A DNA stretch of 64,000 nt, taken from the NCBI GenBank assembly GCA_900541505.1, contig UQKK01000013.1, positions 1 to 64,000 on the forward strand, written 5' to 3'. The notes beneath the pieces were generated by a model. That model was not told the DNA's origin. It saw only the letters and a list, made by a program, of their open reading frames with translations, and did no database searches. Below, one piece after another: positions 1 through 7,203 of this stretch. Position 1 is the first letter of the stretch, and the number at the start of each line of letters is the position of its first letter. This DNA is from an uncultured Ruminococcus sp. (GTDB lineage: Bacteria > Bacillota > Clostridia > Lachnospirales > Lachnospiraceae). Position numbers and translations under genes: made by a program.

Positions 1-32
1 CCTTTGACAGAGACAGCCGATAGGCACGAAAA

Positions 33-61
33 CCGCCGCTATGGTATTACCCATGCGGCGG
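33..61 (-). terminator. Hairpin terminator after the KTR/XRE gene pair
   Basis: CCGCCGC and ATGG pair with CCAT and GCGGCGG across a short loop. Read on the minus strand the stem is followed by TTTTCGT. It sits just past the stop of the Cys-rich KTR gene, so it probably ends that transcript. Bases 1-32 show nothing else I can identify. Confidence 0.55.
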
Positions 62-75
62 CTTACATAGTTTGA

Positions 76-246
76 TTAGTGTTCCCGCTTTTGAATAACG
101 GTTATCTGTAAATCCTTTGCGTTGATAAGTGTTTCCTGCTTGCATTTAGGGCAGTAGAGGGGAAAATTCTTTAATTCGGTATCTTCTCGTAATTGAAGGC
201 GTGTTTTACTTTTACAGATAGGGCATAATAGCCATTCTATTCTCAT
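76..246 (-). CDS. Cysteine-rich KTR domain protein (conjugative transposon cargo)
   Basis: A 56-residue protein starting MRIEWLLCPICKSKTRL. It has two CxxC pairs (CPIC near residue 8 and CPKC near residue 32) that should form a zinc ribbon, and the KTR tripeptide near residue 14 after which this family of small conjugative-transposon proteins is named. Its ATG overlaps the TGA of the upstream XRE regulator (ATGA), so the two genes are translationally coupled. Length and motif match the family closely. The function of these proteins is unknown; nucleic-acid binding is a guess from the zinc ribbon. It marks this end of the window as part of an integrative element or its remnant. Confidence 0.8.
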   Translation of the reverse strand: MRIEWLLCPICKSKTRLQLREDTELKNFPLYCPKCKQETLINAKDLQITVIQKREH

Positions 247-1229
247 TTTGATTCTTTATCAAAGGCGTTGGTAATTGCAACGATAGCAGGAAACATAACT
301 CCCGCAACAACCCAAATTATCCAACTCTGCCCCCAATTATTTGATGATAGACTATATCCCACATATACTGCTGTTGCTATTACCCAATATGCAGTATATA
401 CAGCAACTGCAATAGACGGTTTTTCCTTATTTTCTTTAGAATATTCTCCCTCTTGCAGAAGCTTTTCATAGCTCGCCCATATAATACCCGTCTTAATGAA
501 GCAAATCACACCTATACCTGCAATGATAAATGAAAAGGAAAGCATAATTATTAGAAATAGGTCGTTATCAGCGTCAATTATTGCTCCAACAAAAAGCGGA
601 ATTAAGGCAGTAATACACAAACAAGTTCCTGCAATATTATTCTTTGTGTGCAAATCTTTGTATTTTGCTTTGCGTTCTTTAACCATTCCACTCACGCCAT
701 ACTCGGTTTCAAACTTTTCTTTTTCCAAATATGCAAAGGGAGCGGTTTTGCTACCACTTGATATAAACATTACGGCGGCTATTGCTACAAAAATAATAAG
801 AGCAATCATTCCAATTCCACCTGCAATATCTTCGCTCAAGCCGCCTGACGTACTTTCACTAATTGCACCCAATATCAAAAGAGCTATCGGAGATAAGATA
901 CACAAAAAAGCAGCATACGCTATTGTTTTAGCTGTCCTTGATTTTACAGAGAGAAAAGCATTTGCTTCCTCCATAGAGACACGCTTTAATGACGGCATAT
1001 CATTGGACGAGTTGATATGCTCTGCTTGCTCAATTTCGTCTTTAAGTAAATAATCTGTACTTACTCCGAATAGTTCGGAAAGGCGTATCATTTTATCAAG
1101 GTCAGGAACAGATTGTGCTCCCTCCCATTTTGAAACAGATTGTCGTGTTACATTCATTTGTTCGGCTAACTCCTCTTGTGACCAGCCTGCTTTTTTTCGT
1201 AACAAAATAAGTTTATCGGCAAAAATCAT
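243..1229 (-). CDS. XRE-family transcriptional regulator with membrane domain
   Basis: Residues 1-65 form a Cro/CI-type helix-turn-helix (SQEELAEQMNVTRQSVSKWE is the recognition region). From about residue 98 the protein has several hydrophobic segments consistent with four to six transmembrane helices. Such HTH-membrane fusions occur widely in Firmicutes and mobile elements and probably sense the envelope; no ligand is evident. GGAGG stands just before the ATG. It is followed by the KTR protein with a 4-base overlap. A perfect 16-bp palindrome lies about 95 bp upstream and may be an operator. Confidence 0.85.
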   Translation of the reverse strand: MIFADKLILLRKKAGWSQEELAEQMNVTRQSVSKWEGAQSVPDLDKMIRLSELFGVSTDYLLKDEIEQAEHINSSNDMPSLKRVSMEEANAFLSVKSRTAKTIAYAAFLCILSPIALLILGAISESTSGGLSEDIAGGIGMIALIIFVAIAAVMFISSGSKTAPFAYLEKEKFETEYGVSGMVKERKAKYKDLHTKNNIAGTCLCITALIPLFVGAIIDADNDLFLIIMLSFSFIIAGIGVICFIKTGIIWASYEKLLQEGEYSKENKEKPSIAVAVYTAYWVIATAVYVGYSLSSNNWGQSWIIWVVAGVMFPAIVAITNAFDKESK

Positions 1230-1321
1230 AATTTTGTCCTCCTGTTAATGTGATTGTTATATTTATTTTAGCGATTGATAAAGTTGCTAACCACCAATCA
1301 GCACCATTCAATATGTCAACT

Positions 1322-1337
1322 GGCAGTTGCAACTGCC
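1322..1337. promoter_or_regulatory. Perfect 16-bp palindrome, possible operator
   Basis: GGCAGTTGCAACTGCC is a perfect inverted repeat between the small HTH gene and the XRE regulator, both on the minus strand. A TTGACA hexamer on the minus strand follows it directly, at about 1314-1319, and could be a -35 for the XRE gene. The site could be an autoregulatory operator; a terminator is less likely because no T-tract follows. Confidence 0.4.
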
Positions 1338-1349
1338 CAAAATCCTTTT

Positions 1350-1529
1350 TTACTTCTCGTTGTTCTTCTTTCTCCTATCTATCGGTTTCTTTGCATCTTT
1401 TGGTATGAGCCATACTCTGCTTAAACGTACAACACCCTCAATCCTGTTTTCAGAACATAGTGTCTGTATTCTTCGTTCTGAAATATCCCATTTAGTTGCA
1501 GCTTCCTGTACCGTCATATATTCAAACAT
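1350..1529 (-). CDS. Small helix-turn-helix (excisionase-like) protein
   Basis: A 59-residue protein beginning MFEYMTVQEAATKWDISERR, with a winged-HTH fold of the MerR/excisionase type (residues 5-50) and a basic tail (DRRKKNNEK). I chose the inner ATG because GGAGG lies 6 bases before it; an upstream in-frame ATG has no such site. Small HTH proteins like this are common in Firmicute conjugative elements, where some act as excisionases or local regulators. No integrase is visible within the window, so its role here is open. Confidence 0.7.
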   Translation of the reverse strand: MFEYMTVQEAATKWDISERRIQTLCSENRIEGVVRLSRVWLIPKDAKKPIDRRKKNNEK

Positions 1530-1652
1530 AACAAACCTCCACATTATTAGTAGATATATTATACTCGGTCAAACGAACAATAGCAAGAAACGAATCGTGA
1601 GCACCACCACCCAAAAGAACAGCGGCAGAGATTTCTCCCTGCCGCCTTTGCC

Positions 1653-2030
1653 TTATGCAAAAATAATCTTCCTCTCCACAATCTCCCTTGCACACGCCCG
1701 TATGTTATTGAGCCGCCCTGTCCATTCTAAGGCGTTTTCTGCCTTTAACTGTTCCATAATACCTTGTGCCTGTTTCATCTGCTCTACCAACCGAAAGAAC
1801 ATCTCCTCCGTCTGCTTATCAATGTCGGCAAGGTAAGTGTTCAGCCTGCCGCTTGTGAGCAGATTAAGGTATGTAATCCTGCGGTATTCTTTCAAATACT
1901 GCAAGTGTCGCTGTCCCCATAAGCCGATAGGCTGTTCTTTTTCGGCTGGTAAGATAAGACAAGGAATATAATAATCTCCTTGCAGTTCATACCACAGATC
2001 ATTTTTATCATCGTAAATATACTTGTCCAT
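1653..2030 (-). CDS. tnpV: TnpV family transposon-encoded protein
   Basis: A protein of about 125 residues beginning MDKYIYDDKNDLWYELQGDY, with the conserved stretch GLWGQRHLQYLKEYRR and a C-terminal coiled region rich in E, K and Q. It matches my memory of TnpV, a small protein carried by Tn4451-type and other clostridial mobilizable elements; its biochemical role is not established. GGAGG lies 8 bases before this start, and the two upstream in-frame ATGs lack a good site. Its neighbours (small HTH, XRE, KTR) are all element cargo on the same strand. Confidence 0.75.
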   Translation of the reverse strand: MDKYIYDDKNDLWYELQGDYYIPCLILPAEKEQPIGLWGQRHLQYLKEYRRITYLNLLTSGRLNTYLADIDKQTEEMFFRLVEQMKQAQGIMEQLKAENALEWTGRLNNIRACAREIVERKIIFA

Positions 2031-2466
2031 TGAAAAATCCTCCATTATAATATATTCGCACATACATCACAGTTCTCCGATTGCCACACTTATGTTTATT
2101 CTTGTTATGAGATTTTCTTGCCCTTGCATTTGCCCTTATGAGCAATGAGGGAAAGAGTAAACTTGTGTGTGACCGTATAAAGAGATAAGGCGAACACATT
2201 GCGATAAATCCTTTATTTTCAAGGCTTTTGGAGGATTTTATTAAAACACTGTAACCTCTGTTGAGAGGTCATAATTTACTGATATTCAAATTCAAACTTA
2301 GATTTCTCTGGGAGAAACAAACGCAAAGTTCTTATCCTCCCGGCGCTCCATAGAATGAAAATTGCTATTGAATTATCCGGTGAAACCTGCTATTATAGAT
2401 GGGTAAGTTAGCAATAGAGAAGTGGATAACAGCTTTGCTTTTCGGCAATTCCTTTCCACTTAAGAT
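2031..2466. other. Non-coding stretch between element cargo and tRNA gene
   Basis: I see no credible gene here. It contains a small ACCTCT/AGAGGT hairpin near 2255-2270, a tRNA-3'-end-like string at 2334-2350 (ATCCTCCCGGCGCTCCA) and the tRNA promoter at 2368-2396. The tRNA-like string lacks a matching 5' half, so it could be an attachment-site scar. Confidence 0.4.
2368..2396 (+). promoter_or_regulatory. Sigma-A promoter of tRNA-Ala
   Basis: TTGAAT at 2368-2373, a 17-base spacer and TATTAT at 2391-2396 point to the tRNA gene about 70 bases downstream. Confidence 0.55.
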
Positions 2467-2539
2467 GGGGTATTAGCGCAGTTGGGAGCGCGCAACATTC
2501 GCATTGTTGAGGCCACGGGTTCGAATCCCGTATACTCCA
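2467..2539 (+). tRNA. tRNA-Ala (anticodon CGC)
   Basis: The 73-nt sequence folds as a full cloverleaf. The acceptor GGGGTAT pairs with ATACTCC, including a G3-U70 pair, the alanine identity element. The D stem is GCGC/GCGC. The anticodon stem CAACA/TGTTG holds the loop TTCGCAT, giving anticodon CGC (codon GCG). The T arm is ACGGG-TTCGAAT-CCCGT, and the discriminator is A. CCA is not encoded. A terminator follows at 2551-2580. Confidence 0.93.
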
Positions 2540-2550
2540 TTGAAAAAGGC

Positions 2551-2580
2551 AAATCCGAACTCAGAGATGGGTTCGGATTT
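2551..2580 (+). terminator. tRNA terminator hairpin
   Basis: AAATCCGAAC pairs with GTTCGGATTT across a 10-base loop and is followed by TTGT. It lies 12 bases after the tRNA 3' end. Confidence 0.7.
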
Positions 2581-2620
2581 TGTATGTTCTGCCCCACTTT
2601 TTTTATTTTCTCAATAATCG

Positions 2621-2650
2621 TATCGAGAAATATCGAGAAATGTCGATTAA
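2621..2650. repeat. Short tandem repeat TATCGAGAAA x2 plus a degenerate third
   Basis: TATCGAGAAA occurs twice back to back (2621-2640), followed by TGTCGATTAA. It lies 80 bp past the tRNA 3' end, next to the broken Spo0A-C gene. Short direct repeats in such a place could be arm sites of a lost tyrosine integrase, but no integrase gene remains. Confidence 0.3.
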
Positions 2651-2746
2651 TATCTAATTTTATATAGTTTCACCGAGGATTTTAAAATTCCATATTTTTC
2701 CATTTAGAATATTTTCGTTTATGATAAAGAAAAAGGGGGAATCTTT

Positions 2747-3070
2747 ATGGGAGAAAAAATTCAAAACCTTCTCCTGTGTCTCGGCATCAATTCTACTTAC
2801 CTTGGTTACAACTATCTTACTTATGCCTTGTATCTCTGCACTCAGAATGAAGACTACCTCACATCTGTTTACAAGGCGCTCTATGTGGAGGTAGCCTCTT
2901 ACTTCCATACCACACGGTATAATGTGGAGCACTGCCTGCGCACGGTAGTCAAACGCTGCTAGTATCAAGGCAACCGCGAACTCCTGAAGGAAATCGCCAA
3001 ATATCCGCTTACGGATAGGCCCACCAACAGTGAGTTCATTGACATACTGTATCATCATCTTATGCAATGA
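2747..3070 (+). pseudogene. Spo0A C-terminal domain protein, interrupted by one TAG
   Basis: The reading frame starts ATGGGAGAAAAAATTC after GGGGGAATC and encodes about 107 residues if the TAG at 2960-2962 is read through. The product resembles the DNA-binding effector domain of Spo0A, including a PTNSEF motif near the C-terminus. The TAG stands where the family usually has Trp (RC-stop-YQGNRELL; Spo0A has a W before its RGN), so one G-to-A change from TGG explains it. The rest of the frame is intact to TGA at 3068-3070. Stand-alone Spo0A-C proteins occur in mobile elements. It is probably a recent pseudogene; suppression of the stop cannot be excluded from sequence. Confidence 0.7.
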
Positions 3071-3075
3071 GTAAG

Positions 3076-3101
3076 GGGAACCTTTAGCGAGGTTCCCTTT
3101 T
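3076..3101 (+). terminator. Terminator after Spo0A-C remnant
   Basis: GGGAACC pairs with GGTTCCC across 8 bases, followed by TTTT, just after the TGA of the broken gene. Confidence 0.65.
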
Positions 3102-3113
3102 CGCATTAGAAAA

Positions 3114-3129
3114 GCACCCCGGAGGGTGC
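3114..3129 (-). terminator. Terminator after hicB
   Basis: GCACCC and GGGTGC form a tight stem; on the minus strand it is followed by TTTTCT. It lies just beyond the hicB stop. Confidence 0.6.
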
Positions 3130-3139
3130 CTTCCTGCAT

Positions 3140-3556
3140 TTAGTATTTATTCACTCCTAATTTCGTCATCAATGCCTCCTGGAGAACTTTTGACACATTG
3201 ATGTGTGCTTCCTCTGCTTCTCTGTTCAGCCAGTTTGGTAATGTAACATTTCTTCTTACAGTTTTGACATCATTCTTCCTCCTGTAAACATCAAAATCAA
3301 TATCCACCAAAGATACCCGGCTTTTGCCATCAGCAGCAAATGTTCCTGTGTTAATATCCACTTCTCCGAAATTTGTTGGTTCAGGTATTGTTTCTCCGTA
3401 ATCCTGCATCGAAATACCTGTTATACCAATAGCATCTCGCGCCATTTCAATAGCGTCTTGAATATCTTTTCCTTCCGTAAGTATTTCCAAGTCAGGAACT
3501 TCAACCAAGACACCATCTTCCGTTTCTGTAAAAATCACAGGATAAACAGCTTTCAT
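3140..3556 (-). CDS. hicB: HicB-family antitoxin
   Basis: A 138-residue protein beginning MKAVYPVIFTETEDGVLVEV. The N-terminal part has the HicB partial RNase H-like fold (VEVPDLEILTEGKDIQDAI; the D-LEI-TEG stretch is typical). The C-terminal part (TLPNWLNREAEEAHINVSKV) is a ribbon-helix-helix DNA-binding segment. It should neutralise the adjacent HicA and repress the pair. I took the inner ATG, which has GGAGG 5 bases before it; the upstream in-frame ATG has none. hicA lies upstream on the same strand, 54 bp away. Confidence 0.88.
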   Translation of the reverse strand: MKAVYPVIFTETEDGVLVEVPDLEILTEGKDIQDAIEMARDAIGITGISMQDYGETIPEPTNFGEVDINTGTFAADGKSRVSLVDIDFDVYRRKNDVKTVRRNVTLPNWLNREAEEAHINVSKVLQEALMTKLGVNKY

Positions 3557-3610
3557 GTCGACCTCCTCTCTATACATAAGACTTAATAATGCGTAACTGG
3601 AGAGGGGAGT

Positions 3611-3781
3611 TTACGCTCCCCACTTCCTTAGTATTGCCCTTGCCAGCCTCTCATTAATCTCTTTGTGTCTTGGAACCTTTTCTATGTCACTTCCGCGTCT
3701 GTATATGTCATGGTTCCCACCGTGTCTTTCAAAGGTAAATCCTACTTGCTCCAGTCTCTTTACTAAGTCCCTTTGCTTCAT
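3611..3781 (-). CDS. hicA: HicA-family mRNA interferase toxin
   Basis: A 56-residue protein beginning MKQRDLVKRLEQVGFTFERH, with a double-stranded RNA-binding-like fold. The active-site histidine is in the GGNHDIY motif, a common HicA variant, and the tail contains PRHKEINERLARAILRKWG, typical of the family. It should cleave mRNAs when free of HicB. AAGGAGGT stands 5 bases before the ATG; longer upstream extensions lack an RBS. Gene order hicA-hicB on the minus strand is the usual one. Confidence 0.88.
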   Translation of the reverse strand: MKQRDLVKRLEQVGFTFERHGGNHDIYRRGSDIEKVPRHKEINERLARAILRKWGA

Positions 3782-3908
3782 GTGTACCTCCTTTATGATT
3801 ATATTATACACACCAGATACACACTCGTCAATACTACAATACACATTTTTTACACATCGTTTCATATGTAGTTACTTTTCACACCCACGCCAATCTCATA
3901 ATTAAAAT

Positions 3909-3945
3909 TAGCTGGCACTAGGCTTTTATGCGTTAGTGCCAGCTA
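3909..3945. terminator. Strong 12-bp hairpin between hicA and IS66 remnant
   Basis: TAGCTGGCACTA pairs perfectly with TAGTGCCAGCTA across a 13-base loop. On the minus strand it is followed by ATTTTAATTAT. It may terminate the IS66 remnant transcript or insulate hicAB. Confidence 0.5.
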
Positions 3946-3991
3946 CTTCTTGCGATTTTACAGGTCGTTTTCTACTGTATATATTACAAAT

Positions 3992-4970
3992 CTACTTGTA
4001 CACGCTCCCTTCTTTTTGAGAACGCAGCAAATAGACCACGCTCAGCCCGTCACAGATATATTCTAAACTTTCCTGGCTTCGCAGCGTGATTGCCTGTTTC
4101 TGTTTCCTCTTATAAACCCTGGCGAGCCTTTCACACAAGGAATTGTTTGCCGGAACTCTCCTGTCATGAAGAAAACGCAGTTCACTTTCCTTATATTCCC
4201 TTAACCGCAGGAAAAGATTCTACCCTTCCCTATAATACTCGCTTGGCGGGTCCTCTCCGTATTCTTTTTCTGCATGTTCGAGTATCTCGTCATACTTTCT
4301 TTCGAATTCAGCAACTTTCTCCGAATCCGGTTTTTCATCTGTTCCCAGACCGTTCCTGTAATGGAGCATCTCCCGGATTAAGTCATGCATCTGGCAGTTC
4401 CACTCCCGTTCCGATTCATTTTCCTTACTACCGATTAAGTATCGGCAGTCATGTTGGATACACTCCTGGTGCCCCTGCCCATAACGGTAAAATGTCCGGT
4501 CATGGTCATGCACCACAATTCCCATGTAATGCTCCAACGGAGTCCCTTTGATTCCTTCGTGCCCTTTCTTTTCCCTGCCGATATATAAGGCCACGTCTTC
4601 GGATGGAGATGCCAGTACAAGTACCTGTGCTCCGTGCCCGTTTACACGCGCATTGGTAAAATCCGCGTTCATAACCGGTGAGAGCATCAGTTTCCGAATA
4701 ATCTCTTTTTTCTCCGGCTCTGTTTTCGCAGAGAATTCTTTGCACAATCCGTTTATCATCCCGTCTGACAGGACAATCTCTCCCTCTGTCAGTTCGAATA
4801 TCAGCTTCCGAATTCTTTCCATGGGAAACATGGCACTCATTCCCCAGCAGGAATGCAAGCGCTTTGACTGTTCCATCATAATTGACTTCATTTACATATT
4901 CAGGAAGAAACTGTATAAACAATTTCAGATTGTACCGGAGGAGAACAGCTAATCCTAAAGAGACTTTCAT
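3992..4970 (-). pseudogene. IS66-family transposase remnant
   Basis: Conceptual translation shows the IS66 transposase core (LSDGMINGLCKEFS, then GTPLEHYMGIVVHDHD, QECIQHDCRYL, then DRRVPANNSLCERLARVYKRK). At least two lesions break it. An extra A near 4811-4819 shifts the frame between HGK and IRKLIF. An in-frame TAG at 4217-4219 replaces the residue after REG, normally Tyr, and the frame continues to TAG at 3992-3994. The N-terminal zinc-binding part is missing and sequence similarity stops near 4970, next to an inverted repeat. The other IS66 genes are absent. This is a decayed insertion, not an active element. Confidence 0.82.
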
Positions 4971-4973
4971 ACA

Positions 4974-5086
4974 AAATCACAGCAGAGCCTTCTGGAAAAT
5001 TCCGCATAGGAACTTACACACTTTGCTTGCCCCCGACAAGCTCATAAAGTTTGATATCTTCTGCATTTTAGGCTCTGCTGTGATTT
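4974..5086. repeat. 17-bp perfect inverted repeat with 79-bp spacer
   Basis: AAATCACAGCAGAGCCT (4974-4990) is the exact reverse complement of 5070-5086. The spacer shows no gene. It lies between the end of the IS66 remnant and the stop of the aldolase gene (5101). It could be a miniature element, a stem-loop at the 3' end of the aldolase operon, or the scar of the insertion. The arm closest to the aldolase has no T-tract. Confidence 0.5.
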
Positions 5087-5100
5087 CTAAGCTACAATTT

Positions 5101-6045
5101 TTATCTTTTTCTCGCTATTAATTCTGCTGCTACCAATTCGGCTATTTTCTGCACATCCACCTGGCTCGCCGCCTTCTGCAATGTACATGCCGCCTTTTTA
5201 TCACTGGAAAACAGTTTTATCTTTTTCATTGTTTCCTGCTTGACTGCTTCTACTGCCGCCGGAATCAGGTCTATAAGTCCTTTATCCATACTGTTAAATT
5301 TCTTAAATTCCGCCTCTACAGCTGCCACATTGATGTCCGTAAAAATATTTACTTTACTGATTCCTTCCTGTATCGCACGTTTAAAATCACTGTCAGAAAG
5401 TCCGGAACCCCCATGCAGTACAAGAGGCACATCAACTGTTTCTGCAATCTCACGTATTCTCTGAAAATCCAATTTTGGCGGAAGTTTATAAGCACCATGC
5501 GCGTTTCCCACCGCGATTGCCAGTGCATCAACGCCGGTTCTGTCTACATAGTCTTTTGCCATCTTCGGTTCTGTAAAAAACTGTTCCGGATTAAGCAGGT
5601 GGGAGCTTCCTTCTGCCGAGCCTTCGTTATCTCCTACATGCCCTAATTCTCCTTCAATTGTCGCTCCGCGGGAATGAGCAATATCTGCCATTTCTTTTAC
5701 CTTCCGTACATTTTCTTCATAGGAATCTGTAGAGCAGTCGTACATAACGGAACTGAAACCCAGTTCCAGCGCTTTCACGCAGGTGTCATAATTCAACCCG
5801 TGGTCCAGGTGTACTACGACCGGAACATTTGCTTTTTTTGCCATTGGTATCAGATAATAGGACACCTCTTCTAACGGTCCATATGGCAGCAACACTTCCG
5901 CCGTCCCCATAATGACCGGGGCGTGCAGCGTTTCCGCCGCACTGAGGATTCCTCTGGCAAGCTCCAGATTTACTGCATTGAACAGTCCGACTGCGTAATG
6001 GTTCTTCTTAGCAGGCAGAAGCACTTCATTCATATTTACTAACAT
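5101..6045 (-). CDS. Class II (zinc) ketose-bisphosphate aldolase family
   Basis: A 314-residue TIM-barrel aldolase of the FbaA/GatY/KbaY family. It should cleave a phosphorylated ketose to dihydroxyacetone phosphate and an aldehyde. Visible motifs are VVVHLDHG (Asp81 catalytic, His82 zinc ligand), Glu133 in GELGH, His183 in NAHG and His211 in LHGGSG. Which sugar phosphate it uses cannot be read from the sequence. It is the last gene of a seven-gene minus-strand operon, 3 bp after the kinase, so the kinase product is its likely substrate. Confidence 0.88.
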   Translation of the reverse strand: MLVNMNEVLLPAKKNHYAVGLFNAVNLELARGILSAAETLHAPVIMGTAEVLLPYGPLEEVSYYLIPMAKKANVPVVVHLDHGLNYDTCVKALELGFSSVMYDCSTDSYEENVRKVKEMADIAHSRGATIEGELGHVGDNEGSAEGSSHLLNPEQFFTEPKMAKDYVDRTGVDALAIAVGNAHGAYKLPPKLDFQRIREIAETVDVPLVLHGGSGLSDSDFKRAIQEGISKVNIFTDINVAAVEAEFKKFNSMDKGLIDLIPAAVEAVKQETMKKIKLFSSDKKAACTLQKAASQVDVQKIAELVAAELIARKR

Positions 6046-6048
6046 CTT

Positions 6049-7185
6049 CTATTCTCCTCTTTTTTTCCATCCGTGATTTATCCGTCTTTCTAATTCCTCA
6101 AAACTTTTCAAACCGCTCAACGCATCATATTCCGCTACACAGGCTGCACCCGCAGCCGCTGCCAACCGCACTGCATGCTCCGGAGAATATCCTTCCAGTA
6201 CCGCTGTCAAAAAAGCCGCAATACAGGTATCTCCCGCTCCGGTTCCCGATACTACCTTATCCGGGACGTAGCTCTTCTCAAAGCCTTTTTTCTCCGCCCA
6301 TTTGTTGATATCCAATTCCGCCTTCACTCCAGCCTTGAGCAATGTCAGGCGGTCGGCAGTTTGGTAATACATCCCCTTAGCACCACACTTAATCAGAAGT
6401 ACTTTCGCCCCGAAACTCATACATTGTTCTGCCAGTGGTCTTACATCTGTTTCTACATCCAACACTTCCGTAATATCTTTGCCCTGCGCCCTTCTCTGCC
6501 AATCTGCGTATCTTTCTTTATCCAGCATAAAGCACAGTTCTTCCACACTGGGAACAAAAAAATCTACATGAGGAATCCATCTTTCCAACAGCTTTTCCCA
6601 ATCCGCCTTTCCTGCTTCTGACTCTTCATCTATGGCTGCAAAGTCCAAAGAAGTCGCTGCCCCGCATTTCTCTGCCCGGCATAAAATTTCAAGCAGCTCG
6701 TCCCCATCATTCTGATACATCTGTTTCATAAGGGGCGGATAACCAAAATGGAACAAATCCGCCGACTCCAATGCTCTCTGCGGAATATCACCTCCGCAGA
6801 ATGTATCATTTGCACCGGGATTATGAAGGAAAATACGGTCAATTCCGGGCATCGCCAGCACGACTGAATAAGATGTAGTTTCATTGGAAGATATCAGCAT
6901 ATCCTTTTCTGCCCCATATTTCTCCAATGATTTTAAAATCATATCTCCAAATGTATCTTTTCCAATCTTTCCCATCAAGGACACATCTGCTCCCAAAAGT
7001 TTCATGGCAAGCCCGGTGTTTGCCACAGAACCCCCAGTATGTACATCCGCTTCCCCCACATTAATCAGTTTGCCGGGAATCAAAACGTCCGTCAGCCTGT
7101 TTGCCCTGCCATTTTCAAATTTCGGTGTGATGTCCAGACAGATATGACCTGCCGCGATTACTTTTTTCTTCACATTCTCCACCAT
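6049..7185 (-). CDS. PfkB-family carbohydrate kinase
   Basis: A ribokinase-fold kinase of about 378 residues, longer than the usual 300-330. It has the N-terminal glycine motif TGGSVANTG and the C-terminal anion-hole/catalytic motif GTGAGDTC, whose Asp is the base. Several start codons are possible (TTG 7194, ATG 7185, GTG 7173); I prefer the ATG. It most likely phosphorylates the ketose made by the operon's isomerases before aldol cleavage. The extra residues lie mainly in the middle (KERYADWQRRAQGKDITEVL). Confidence 0.85.
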   Translation of the reverse strand: MVENVKKKVIAAGHICLDITPKFENGRANRLTDVLIPGKLINVGEADVHTGGSVANTGLAMKLLGADVSLMGKIGKDTFGDMILKSLEKYGAEKDMLISSNETTSYSVVLAMPGIDRIFLHNPGANDTFCGGDIPQRALESADLFHFGYPPLMKQMYQNDGDELLEILCRAEKCGAATSLDFAAIDEESEAGKADWEKLLERWIPHVDFFVPSVEELCFMLDKERYADWQRRAQGKDITEVLDVETDVRPLAEQCMSFGAKVLLIKCGAKGMYYQTADRLTLLKAGVKAELDINKWAEKKGFEKSYVPDKVVSGTGAGDTCIAAFLTAVLEGYSPEHAVRLAAAAGAACVAEYDALSGLKSFEELERRINHGWKKRGE

Positions 7186-7203
7186 CTCTTTCAATCAAAC
7201 TAA

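Noticed and set aside
2482..2667. Open frame across the tRNA gene and beyond
   Set aside because: It starts inside tRNA-Ala, has no ribosome binding site and resembles no protein.
2660..3139. 159-codon minus-strand frame opposite the Spo0A-C remnant
   Set aside because: It is the mirror of a recognisable coding sequence, covers two terminators and has no RBS.
2960..4219. TAG recoding (pyrrolysine or suppressor) as an explanation for both in-frame TAG codons
   Set aside because: The IS66 copy also has a frameshift and a missing N-terminus, so simple decay explains it. TAG also serves as the normal stop of toxins 1 and 3 and of the LacI-adjacent VOC gene.
4090..4551. Plus-strand frame over the IS66 region
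   Set aside because: The minus strand carries clear IS66 transposase motifs; the plus frame is a shadow.
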